From positions 1-58,215 of the IMG/VR virus record IMGVR_UViG_3300042869_000303: a DNA stretch of 58,215 nt; one strand, given 5' to 3'. The stretch's first letter is position 1. Every line of letters begins with the position of its first letter. Source of the stretch: a virus. The notes beneath the pieces are model-generated. The model worked only from the letters and a program-made list of their open reading frames with translations, had not been told where the DNA came from and ran no database searches. A program made the translations under genes and the position numbers. Positions 49,636-57,000 of this stretch are shown one piece after another.

Positions 49636-50044
49636 ATGAGTTCATGCTTATTATCATGTTGCGGTACACCTTGTCTGCATATGACACGTTCTTCTTGAAT
49701 ACGGGGTTGTGAGACACGCTTGTTGGTATCTCATCCCCGTTCAGCTTCTTGTATATCTCTGTTATCATGCGTGTTCCTTTGTACGAAAGTTCGTACAATG
49801 CCTTACGGGCACCCATCCTCTTGCGGAACACCACAATCCACCCGTCATGGAGCAAGCGCTCAAACCTGTTGATGTCCCAACTTAGGAGCTCGTCAAATTC
49901 TGTGAACTTATCTTTTGTGAAGTATGACTCTGAGTAGAGGAAGAGTAGCATGTCGAGGTCTGCTTGTCCTAAGCCATATTTTCTTTTGTAGAAATATCGT
50001 ATGACCCTCCAATATTTTAGGTAGTCGTATGCTTTTGTTTTCAT
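49601..50044 (-). CDS. Winged-helix (MarR-like) DNA-binding protein
   Basis: The ATG at 50044 (MKTKAYDYLKYWRVIRYFYK), preceded by AAATTAAATCAA, is preferred over one 14 codons upstream. The 147-residue product shows helices, then a wing-like RKRMGARKALYELSYKGTRM segment, the pattern of MarR/winged-helix regulators, and a helical end. It is the only leftward gene between 47 and 58 kb, convergent with groES (35-base overlap) and divergent from the small-gene operon at 50101, whose promoter (50034-50066) overlaps its start. It may autoregulate and control late genes. Confidence 0.65.
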   Translation of the reverse strand: MKTKAYDYLKYWRVIRYFYKRKYGLGQADLDMLLFLYSESYFTKDKFTEFDELLSWDINRFERLLHDGWIVVFRKRMGARKALYELSYKGTRMITEIYKKLNGDEIPTSVSHNPVFKKNVSYADKVYRNMIISMNSSIRQQRHQPPE

Positions 50045-50066
50045 TTGATTTAATTTATTATCTTTG
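50034..50066 (+). promoter_or_regulatory. Promoter TTTG-N21-TATCTTTG for the small-gene operon
   Basis: TTTG (50034-50037) and TATCTTTG (50059-50066) are separated by 21 bases, within the Bacteroidota range. It overlaps the start codon region of the divergent winged-helix gene, so binding of that protein here would link both. Confidence 0.65.
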
Positions 50067-50100
50067 TTTTTCAAAGTTACTAACAATAAAAGTAAATCGT

Positions 50101-50355
50101 ATGCAAGATGATAAAATGAAATCTAAAAAGAGGATGGAGAATGTAAGTGCTTCTTATGCAGCGGAGAAAGAAAAAGCTTACAAAAAAGCAAAAGATAAAG
50201 CAATATCAGTTTCTGCAAGTAACTTTAAAACTGCATTGAAGCGTGCTCCTAAACAAGCAGGAACAATGGGCAGGGCAGATACTCCGTTGGCAAATACTCC
50301 TGATATTGCAATGGAAGCAGATGTAAAACAAACTCGTCAAAATGGCAACTACTAA
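50101..50355 (+). CDS. Small basic protein, 84 aa
   Basis: The ATG at 50101 (MQDDKMKSKKRMENVSASYA) follows the promoter and an AAAAGTAAATCGT leader; an upstream ATG at 50029 lies before the promoter and is rejected. The product is Lys/Ala-rich and helical with a polar tail (GRADTPLANTPDIAMEADVK). It is the first of ten short genes to 52260, probably small virion or DNA-packaging-associated proteins. No motif seen. Confidence 0.55.
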   Translation: MQDDKMKSKKRMENVSASYAAEKEKAYKKAKDKAISVSASNFKTALKRAPKQAGTMGRADTPLANTPDIAMEADVKQTRQNGNY

Positions 50356-50372
50356 CAATTAAAGTAAATCTT

Positions 50373-50567
50373 ATGCAAGACATCAAAGAAAAAAAAGGAA
50401 AAATCATTGCGAAAAAAGTAGATAAACAAAAAATCATTGCGAAAAAAGTAGATAAAGGACGTGACTATCCATTATCTGCTACTCCTAAAATGGAGATTAG
50501 CCCTTTAGACGGAAAGGTTTATATGGACAAACTTCCCGTTTCAGGTATAAAAAAAAATAAATATTAG
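50373..50567 (+). CDS. Small protein with tandem 10-residue repeat, 64 aa
   Basis: The product has two copies of KIIAKKVDK encoded by two identical 26-base units (50401-50426 and 50431-50456, period 30), then a Pro/Lys-rich tail (GRDYPLSATPKMEISPLDGK). The leader AAAGTAAATCTT and ATGCAAGA copy those of the gene at 50101. It looks Lys-rich and disordered; binding to DNA or capsid is possible. Confidence 0.5.
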   Translation: MQDIKEKKGKIIAKKVDKQKIIAKKVDKGRDYPLSATPKMEISPLDGKVYMDKLPVSGIKKNKY

Positions 50568-50571
50568 CAAG

Positions 50572-50772
50572 ATGGTAACCACTAAAAAAACTGAGGAAAA
50601 AACTGCTAAACCTAAGATGACTCTTAAAGAGAAATTAGACGCTATAAAGTATAAGGCTCCTGCTCCAAAGGTTGCAGCTAAGCCTACAAAGTCTTCAAAG
50701 AGACAAAGGCAAAGGGGACCTAGCGGATTACAAACGTTACAAACATTACAAACACTTCAACCATTAAAATAA
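50572..50772 (+). CDS. Small basic Lys/Pro-rich protein, 66 aa
   Basis: The 66-residue product is Lys/Ala/Pro-rich and basic (KEKLDAIKYKAPAPKVAAK) and ends in TLQTLQTLQPL from a TTACAAAC-type 9-base tandem repeat. It belongs to the operon of short basic genes. No known motif; probably disordered and nucleic-acid-binding. Confidence 0.5.
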   Translation: MVTTKKTEEKTAKPKMTLKEKLDAIKYKAPAPKVAAKPTKSSKRQRQRGPSGLQTLQTLQTLQPLK

Positions 50773-50778
50773 AAAAAA

Positions 50779-51042
50779 ATGCCAAAGAATAAATTAAGCT
50801 GTCCAAGTAATGTAAAAGATTGTGGTCCGGGTTTTATAGAACGTTTACGGGATAGAATAAACGAAGGTGTTGAAAAAAGGGCGGTTAAAAGAATAGAAAA
50901 AACCATAAAGAAAGAAGAAAAGACTTATCGGGCACCATTAAAGGCTGCCGTTGGTGATTCAAAGCCTACTAAGGTAGCTATAAATTATAATGAGGTTAAA
51001 AAGGGAGGAATGAAGGGAAGGCTTAACCCATACAGTGCTTAA
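50779..51042 (+). CDS. Small basic protein, 87 aa
   Basis: The 87-residue product opens MPKNKLSCPSNVKDCGPGFI, a Cys-containing segment, then has a Lys/Arg helix (EKRAVKRIEKTIKKEEKTYR), and ends GRLNPYSA. The gene starts six bases after the previous stop. Function unknown; likely a small virion component. Confidence 0.5.
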   Translation: MPKNKLSCPSNVKDCGPGFIERLRDRINEGVEKRAVKRIEKTIKKEEKTYRAPLKAAVGDSKPTKVAINYNEVKKGGMKGRLNPYSA

Positions 51043-51072
51043 AAATATTTTCAAAATTTAAAAATAAAAAAA

Positions 51073-51255
51073 ATGTCAAAGACAAAATCAACCCCAAACT
51101 TACCCGGTGCTTCAAGACTTAAGCCGCCAACAGGTGGTGGGGACATGGGTGGTGTAATGAAAGCAAAGGGTGGTATGAAGGGTAGTACCGGAACCACAAA
51201 GAAGATAATGGCTACTGCCTCTAAGGGTGGTAAGGCTTCAAAAAAAATGTGTTAA
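51073..51255 (+). CDS. Small Gly/Lys-rich protein, 60 aa
   Basis: The 60-residue product is Gly/Lys/Ser-rich and low-complexity (PPTGGGDMGGVMKAKGGMKG), ending SKGGKASKKMC. Such basic, disordered proteins bind nucleic acid or line capsids. The Gly-Lys-Gly repeats MKAKGGMKGSTG resemble those in the preceding gene (KKGGMKGRLN), suggesting related elements. Confidence 0.5.
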   Translation: MSKTKSTPNLPGASRLKPPTGGGDMGGVMKAKGGMKGSTGTTKKIMATASKGGKASKKMC

Positions 51256-51273
51256 TCAAAAAAGTAAATAACA

Positions 51274-51450
51274 ATGGCAGCAACAAAAAAGGTATCAGGT
51301 CTAGAACCATTGCCTACAGTTAGCGAGAGTGCTCCTACGGGTAAAACTGTTGAGCCTGTTAAAACAAAGCCTACTGTTGAAGAAGAGGCATTGCCTACTG
51401 TTGACCCCGGACAAGCAGGTCATTTCAGCAGGGATTTTAAAAGAGGTTAA
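51274..51450 (+). CDS. Small hypothetical protein, 58 aa
   Basis: The 58-residue frame starts MAATKKVSGLEPLPTVSESA, after a leader AAAAAAGTAAATAACA like those at 50101 and 50373, and ends AGHFSRDFKRG. It includes the repeated phrase LPTV (twice). The gene was too short for a standard cut-off but sits cleanly between its neighbours. Function unknown. Confidence 0.5.
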   Translation: MAATKKVSGLEPLPTVSESAPTGKTVEPVKTKPTVEEEALPTVDPGQAGHFSRDFKRG

Positions 51451-51461
51451 AACTTTCCAAT

Positions 51462-51752
51462 ATGGCAGACAAGTCAAAGATGAGCTGCAACCGTCCTGTT
51501 CCATCGGACAGACCCGGCAAGAAGAAGATGGTCAAAGCGTGTTCAGGTGGTGAAGAGAAACTAATCCACTTTGGAGCAAAGGGATACGGCAACAACTATT
51601 CTGCTGCTGCTCGTAAAAGCTTTAAGGCTAGACACGGGTGCGATGGTGCAACTGACAAGCTAAGCGCCAAGTATTGGGCATGTAAGAACCTATGGGCAGG
51701 CAAGGGCGGCTCAACGACAAGTAATCCAAAAGGAAGACAAGGTAAATACTAA
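51462..51752 (+). CDS. Conserved Cys/His small protein, DUF5872-like
   Basis: The 96-residue product has the pattern LIHFGAKGYGNNYSAAARKS, FKARHGCDGATDKLS, and KYWACKNLWAGKGG. I recall this arrangement (GAKGY, ARKSFKARH-C, YWAC-LW) from a small family seen in phages and giant viruses, named DUF5872, with no known activity. It has cysteines at three places for possible zinc binding. It lies in the small-gene operon and might be a DNA-binding virion protein. The family assignment is from memory. Confidence 0.6.
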   Translation: MADKSKMSCNRPVPSDRPGKKKMVKACSGGEEKLIHFGAKGYGNNYSAAARKSFKARHGCDGATDKLSAKYWACKNLWAGKGGSTTSNPKGRQGKY

Positions 51753-51753
51753 G

Positions 51754-52020
51754 ATGAAGACTTTAGAATATACCGGTAGTGGTCAGCTTATTGACAGGCT
51801 TGCTTCTCAAGTAGGTAGCAAGAAGAACGCAATTTATTTACTGCAAAAGCGTGGTCACTTGATGCCTGATGGCAAGACCTTTACCGAGGAGGGTATGCGA
51901 AGAAATTCAATGACTGCTTCCGAGAGGGCGGTAGATAGGGCTTCCAAAAGATTTGGTATTGGTTCTGAGAACTTTGATTATGATGTTCTAAATAACAAAG
52001 CAAAAAGAGTAAAGCTATGA
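51754..52020 (+). CDS. Small hypothetical protein, 88 aa
   Basis: The 88-residue product (GSGQLIDRLASQVGSKKNAI, SASERAVDRASKRFGI-like segment) has a pattern of two short helices with LQKRGHLMPDGKTFTEEGM between. No known family. Its TGA overlaps the next ATG (ATGA), showing coupling with the following tiny gene. Confidence 0.55.
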   Translation: MKTLEYTGSGQLIDRLASQVGSKKNAIYLLQKRGHLMPDGKTFTEEGMRRNSMTASERAVDRASKRFGIGSENFDYDVLNNKAKRVKL

Positions 52021-52151
52021 TGAAGAAAATAGTTAAGAAGGCTGCAAAGTTTGAGTCTAAGAAGTCCTTGGACGGAGCTATGAAGTTCTTGAAAGGCAAC
52101 GTAAGTAAACCTGTAAAAAGAAAAAATGAAAACAGTAAAGAAAGTAACTAG
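52017..52151 (+). CDS. 44-residue basic microprotein
   Basis: Starting with ATGATG in the ATGA overlap, the frame encodes MMKKIVKKAAKFESKKSLDG and AMKFLKGNVSKPVKRK before TAG. It is very Lys-rich and short, like its operon neighbours. Its last 26 bases overlap the start of the EF-hand-like gene in another frame. Function unknown. Confidence 0.5.
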   Translation: MMKKIVKKAAKFESKKSLDGAMKFLKGNVSKPVKRKNENSKESN

Positions 52152-52260
52152 GGTAGAAAAGAATAAAGCCAAATCACTTGATAGAGATGGCAATGGTAAG
52201 ATAACTAAGAAGGACATCCTTATTGCAAGAGGTGTAATTCCAATGAAAAAAAAGAAGTAG
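52126..52260 (+). CDS. 44-residue EF-hand-like microprotein
   Basis: The frame encodes MKTVKKVTRVEKNKAKSLDR followed by a calcium-loop pattern DRDGNGKITKKD (D-x-D-x-N-G-x-I-x-x-x-D), ILIARGVI and a Lys-rich end. The 12-residue loop fits the canonical single EF-hand/dockerin-type consensus exactly. Its start is inside the upstream frame. After its stop, GATCGAAAGATC forms a short GAAA hairpin, and then a terminator follows. Calcium binding, perhaps for virion stability, is an inference. Confidence 0.55.
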   Translation: MKTVKKVTRVEKNKAKSLDRDGNGKITKKDILIARGVIPMKKKK

Positions 52261-52285
52261 GATCGAAAGATCAGATTTATGTATT

Positions 52286-52308
52286 GAGGGGTTGTCCCCT
52301 CTTTTTTT
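52286..52308 (+). terminator. Intrinsic terminator of the small-gene operon
   Basis: GAGGGG and CCCCTC pair around TTGT, followed by seven T residues. It is about 25 bases after the EF-hand-like gene and closes the small-gene operon. Confidence 0.85.
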
Positions 52309-52336
52309 ATGCAAAAAATTTATTCAATTAATTTAA

Positions 52337-52344
52337 TATCTTTG
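52337..52344 (+). promoter_or_regulatory. Bacteroidota-type -7 promoter element
   Basis: TATCTTTG matches the -7 consensus and is eight bases before the ATG at 52353, giving a nearly leaderless transcript for the small-virion/lysis/fibre operon. A -33 TTTG is not evident. Confidence 0.55.
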
Positions 52345-52352
52345 CTAGATAA

Positions 52353-52535
52353 ATGAGAGTCATCTTAAAAAGTAAAAGCAAAGGTCTTGGTGATACTATA
52401 GAGAAGATTACCAAGGCTACGGGCATCAAGCAAACGGTTGACGCTATAGCAAAAGCTTTAGATATTGACGATTGTGGATGTGAGGCTCGCAAGGAGGCTC
52501 TGAACAAAATATTTCCTTACAAAGAAAAAAAATAA
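52353..52535 (+). CDS. Small protein with DCGC motif, 60 aa
   Basis: The 60-residue product is helical (GDTIEKITKATGIKQTVDAI) and carries DDCGCEARKEALNKIFPYK. The CGC-EARKEALN motif is seen in Bacteroidota phage proteins, from memory, without known function; the cysteine pair might bind metal. It is the first gene behind the promoter at 52337 and precedes the beta-domain virion protein by two bases. Confidence 0.6.
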   Translation: MRVILKSKSKGLGDTIEKITKATGIKQTVDAIAKALDIDDCGCEARKEALNKIFPYKEKK

Positions 52536-52537
52536 AT

Positions 52538-53023
52538 ATGTCAGTATTCAAAACAACATTCTCAAGAGCATTAAGAGCGCATCCTTCGGACAATGCTGAT
52601 ATTGCATATCCAAATCAGATTGCAGGAGGAACAAATACCACAGCCACTGCAAATAAATTAATCAATGCATCTGCAACCTTTATTGCTGACAATGTAAAGA
52701 CAGGAGACGTTGTTCACAACGATACGGCAAATACAGCAGCTACTGTTGTTTCAGTAGACAGTGAAACTCAGCTGACTTTAAATGCAAATATTTTTCCTTC
52801 AACAGCGCAAGTTTACGCTGTTTATTCTATGTCTCCTCAGACAAGCATGGGCAACCCCGGGTGTAATTTGTATATAGGTGGAACAGGTACCGTGTCTGTA
52901 ATCACAATAGGTGGGGACCAATTGACTTTTAATGGTGTACCTGCAGGTACAACGCTACCGATTCAGGTAAGACGACTGAGAGCGACAGGAACAACTGCAA
53001 CATTAGTAAACGGACTTTGGTAA
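52538..53023 (+). CDS. Small beta-rich virion protein, 161 aa
   Basis: Residues 45-87 (ATFIADNVKTGDVVHND, SETQLTLNANIF) repeat the insertion seen in the head-tail protein at 10578 (ATFIADGVSAGDIVVN, SETELSLNDDIF). The rest is Gly/Thr-rich beta sequence, ending in QVRRLRATGTTATLVNGLW. It is probably a decoration or tail protein; related small domains are common in phage fibres. No enzyme motif. It precedes the holin-like gene. Confidence 0.6.
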   Translation: MSVFKTTFSRALRAHPSDNADIAYPNQIAGGTNTTATANKLINASATFIADNVKTGDVVHNDTANTAATVVSVDSETQLTLNANIFPSTAQVYAVYSMSPQTSMGNPGCNLYIGGTGTVSVITIGGDQLTFNGVPAGTTLPIQVRRLRATGTTATLVNGLW

Positions 53024-53035
53024 TATAGCTATTGT

Positions 53036-53326
53036 ATGAACCATCAAGATAACAATAGGCTCGATATTATGTCAGACGAACTAGAGTCTATCAAGGCTGA
53101 GATTGCCTCAATGAAGACTGTTTTAAACGATGTTTATACGTTATTGGCAGGCAATCCAATAGACAAGGAGTCTAGTGGTCTTATAGGAAACTTTAAGAGC
53201 ATGCAAAAAGAGGTGTATGACTTGAAGGCTGAGGTTCGGAAATATAAGTCGTATTTTTACGCATTAGTAACGCTGATAGGGATTGGTTTTTTGAAATTAG
53301 TAATTGACTTTTTATCTAAAAAATAA
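53036..53326 (+). CDS. Holin-like protein with one membrane helix
   Basis: The 96-residue product has a coiled-coil-like N-terminal part (MSDELESIKAEIASMKTVLN) and a C-terminal membrane helix (about 73-92, YFYALVTLIGIGFLKLVIDF). Its place two bases before the M15 endolysin suggests a lysis role, either a holin with one membrane segment or an accessory lysis protein. The coiled coil could form oligomers. Assignment by position and topology only. Confidence 0.6.
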   Translation: MNHQDNNRLDIMSDELESIKAEIASMKTVLNDVYTLLAGNPIDKESSGLIGNFKSMQKEVYDLKAEVRKYKSYFYALVTLIGIGFLKLVIDFLSKK

Positions 53327-53328
53327 AT

Positions 53329-53793
53329 ATGATACTTACATCTAATGAAGCGCTAAAGAAGTACGGAGACCCTAACTTATTAGAAACGCAGAATAAGCAC
53401 TTTGAATTATGGATAGTTCCTGCAGAAATTCTTAACGCTTTCAGCCATGTAAGGTTTTCTGCATTAGGCACCATTGGATTCCCAAAAAAAATATTCATCA
53501 ACAAGGATTTCAAGCCTGTTTTAGAAAAGGCTTTGCGAAATCTTATTGATAGAGGGCTTACAAAAGAGCTAAAAACATGGGATGGCGTTTTTGTTATTCG
53601 TAACAAAAGAGATTTAAAATCCCTTTCACTTCACAGTTGGGCTGTTGCCGTTGACGTAAATCGTGCGGAAAATGATTTAAACATGACCCCAAAGCTATCG
53701 CCTGAGTTTGTAAAATGTTTTACTGATGCAGGATGTGATTGGGGTGGGACGTGGAAACGCAAGGACGGGATGCATTTTCAGTTAAAAAAATAA
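53329..53793 (+). CDS. M15-type endolysin (L-Ala-D-Glu or D-Ala-D-Ala peptidase)
   Basis: The 154-residue enzyme has the M15/VanY zinc pattern: LSLHSWAVAVDVN with H102 and D109, and CDWGGTWKRKDGMHFQ with D146 and H149. The SxHxxGxAVD motif has S100-L-H102 and A instead of Gly at one site. Such enzymes cleave peptidoglycan stem peptides and serve as endolysins in many phages. No signal sequence is present, so it needs the holin-like partner encoded two bases upstream. Confidence 0.9.
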   Translation: MILTSNEALKKYGDPNLLETQNKHFELWIVPAEILNAFSHVRFSALGTIGFPKKIFINKDFKPVLEKALRNLIDRGLTKELKTWDGVFVIRNKRDLKSLSLHSWAVAVDVNRAENDLNMTPKLSPEFVKCFTDAGCDWGGTWKRKDGMHFQLKK

Positions 53794-53801
53794 TATCTTT
53801 G
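53794..53801 (+). promoter_or_regulatory. Bacteroidota-type -7 promoter element
   Basis: TATCTTTG directly follows the endolysin stop and lies 24 bases before the ATG at 53826. It may drive the fibre-linked genes separately. A -33 TTTG is not clear. Confidence 0.5.
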
Positions 53802-53825
53802 TTTAAATTAAAAAATCAAATTAAA

Positions 53826-54062
53826 ATGGAACAAGTACACGTAACTCCTGAAGAACTTCAAGCTATCCAACAAATGAATGATGCTTTTAACAAGGCAAAG
53901 TTAGAACTTGGAGACCTTGAGTTGTCAAAACAAAATGTAATTAGACACATAGACGGTCTAAGGGTTGAGTTTAGTAAGCATGAGACAGAATTAGTTGAGA
54001 AGTACGGAAAGGATTCTGTAATCAACATTCAAACCGGTGAGGTTACTAAAAACACAAAATAG
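53826..54062 (+). CDS. Coiled-coil small protein, 78 aa
   Basis: The ATG at 53826 (MEQVHVTPEELQAIQQMNDA) follows AAAAATCAAATTAAA, and is preferred over an upstream start inside the endolysin gene. The 78-residue product is a helical hairpin (FNKAKLELGDLELSKQNVIR) with a short tail, similar in size to fibre-chaperone or small tail proteins. It precedes the tail-fibre gene by five bases. Function is a guess. Confidence 0.55.
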   Translation: MEQVHVTPEELQAIQQMNDAFNKAKLELGDLELSKQNVIRHIDGLRVEFSKHETELVEKYGKDSVINIQTGEVTKNTK

Positions 54063-54067
54063 TATAA

Positions 54068-57000
54068 TTGGCAAAGATAAGTACATACGTCATTGACGGA
54101 ACGATAGTTGATGGTGACAAGGTTATTGGTAGTGATGCCAATAATGCCTTAGTCACCAAGAACTATACTGTTGGCGACTTGGTAAATTATTTTGCAGCCT
54201 CTATTGGTAACAACTTTTTAGTTCCTTACAACTTTGCAACCCAAGATGTAAACCTTGGGTTGTTTAGTCTTTCTGCAAACAACTTATCTTTAACGGGCAC
54301 CATCTCTTTATCGGGTAGCCAAGGACTGCCGGGTCAGGTTCCAATTAGTAACGGACCGGGGAATGACACCACTTGGGGTTACTATGTAGGCACACAAACG
54401 CTTCAAGGCGTATTAGACCTAGGGTATATAGCAACAGAAGCTATCTTACTCAATAATATAAATTCAAGAATAATTCTTGACACCAAAAACATTGACGGAC
54501 CTACTGCTGTTCGTGTTACTAACAAGCTGCCGTATAACAATGCTGCTATTTATGCTTCTGACACAATACATTTAGAGAGCAATCAGTTTGCTTACTCTCA
54601 AGACATTAATATTGACAGGACTGTATATGGTCTATCAGGCAACACGGTTACTTTAAAAACGGGGCAGTATAATAATCAGGACTTGATTCTTCCGGGCGTT
54701 GGTGGGGCATTGCTTGTATCTGTTAACGGTATATTTGGAGACTTGAGTGGAAATGTGATTGTGCCTAGCGACATTCCAACGTTAACAAGTGGGTCAGTTT
54801 TATTTTCAGATGGTACGACCATTGCTGAGGACAATGCCAACTTCTTTTGGGACGATACGAATAACAGATTAGGGATTGGTAATAATACTCCTTTATATCC
54901 TTTAGATGTAACAGGTACTATTAGAGGAAGTTCCGATGCTATTATTAATGGAGCAACTATTGGTCTTGGTTCAGGAAATATTTCTTCAAATATTGCTTTT
55001 GGAAGTTCAGCTTTGTCTTCTAATACTACAGGGTATAGCAATGTGGCTATTGGTTCAAGCGCAATGAGACTAAATACTACAGGAAGAACAAATCTTGCTG
55101 TTGGAGGGTTAGCTCTAGAGAAAAATATTATAGGATTTGGAAATATTGCTATTGGCGCATATGCTCTTCAAGAAAATTTATCTAATTATAATACAGCATT
55201 AGGATATACTGCTTTATATAAAAACACAACAGGAAATTATAATAGTGCAATTGGTTTTGGGTCGTTGCAAAGAAATACTACAGGTAGTTCTAATACAGCT
55301 TTTGGTTCACTTGCCTTAATAAATAGTACTACAGGCAGTTTTAATGCAGCATTTGGAAATTTTGTATTATATTATATATTGAGTGGTAGTAATAATAGTG
55401 CAATTGGGAGTTATGCAGGTAGTTATGTTAGTGACGGTATTTCACAATTAACCTCTGCTGATAATAGTATTTTTATTGGATATTATACAAAAGCGCTTGC
55501 TAACGGACAGACTAATCAGATTGTAATTGGTCATAGTGAAATAGGGTTGGGTAGCAATACCACTATAATAGGTAACGCCTCAACAGTCACCACGGCTCTT
55601 AGGGGCAACTTATTGCTTGGGTCAACTGTTGACACGGGCGGAATACTTCAGGTCACAGGAACGGCTAATATTAGCAGTACGGTAACTCTTGGGTCATTGT
55701 CAGGAGTAGGCACTAGGGTTGTTGTAGCTGATGCGTTAGGAGTTTTGTCGACTACTGCAATATCTAGTGGAACAGTTACAAGTGTAGGGCTATCTATGCC
55801 TGTAGCATTCACTGTAACCAATAGCCCTGTAACAAGTGCAGGAACATTAACGGTTACAGGAGCAGGTACAGCTTCTCAATATATTAGAGGTGATGGGCAG
55901 TTAGCTAATTTTCCTTCTAGTGGGGGTAGTGGTTCATCTGTTGCATATTATTTGAATGGTAGTGTTAGTCAGGGAACATTTGGTGGTGATGCGTATTATG
56001 AATTAAGTAGGACACCTGTGCTTAGTGCAGGAACTAACTTTACAAGAACAAGTGGAGCAGGTGATGGGTATATTGCTTCTTTTATAAGTGATGCAGGAGA
56101 CCCTAGCTTATTAAGCATTCCTGCAGGGAATTGGACTTTAGAATTTTATTTTAGTGCATCTGCAATTGGAGGCGCACCTAGATTTTATGGGGAGCTTTAT
56201 AAAGTTGATTCATCAAATGTTTTCACGTTAATTGCAAGTGAATCAGCTACCCCTGAGTTTATTACAAATGGCACTGCTATAGACCAATACTTTACATCTA
56301 TAAGTGTTCCACAAACTACACTGCTTGTAACAGATAGAATAGCTATAAGGATTTATGTTATTCCTACTACAAGAGATATAACATTACACACAGAAAACAC
56401 TACCTTATCAGAGGTATTAACTACATTCTCTACAGGATTAACAGCACTAAATGGATTAACTGAACAAGTTCAATTTTTAGCAGTAGGTACAAGTGGTACT
56501 GACTTTGCAATTAATTCTACCTCAGCTACACATACATTTAACCTACCTACGGCATCCGCAGCTAATAGAGGGGCTCTATCCTCAACAGATTGGAGTACAT
56601 TTAATGGTAAGTTTACACTGCCATCATTAACAGCAGGGTCAGTTTTATTTTCAAATGGAACAACAATCACTCAAGACAACGCTAATTTATTTTGGGATGA
56701 TACGAACAACAGGTTAGGTATTGGTACAGCTACACCATCTACAGCATTACAAGTCAATGGAGCCGCAACAGCAACATCACTAATAGTTAACACAAGTGGG
56801 CAAGGAAGAACAATTACAACATTCTATGGTGCCGGGAGTGATGGAAACAATATCTTTATTGGTGGTGGTGGATTAAGTAGTGGAACAGGTGGTGGTGCTT
56901 CTGTTCTTGGTTCTAACAATACATCGTTTGGTACTGAAGCATTACTTATTAATACAACAGGATATTACGGTACTGCTATTGGTTGGAGAGCATTATATTC

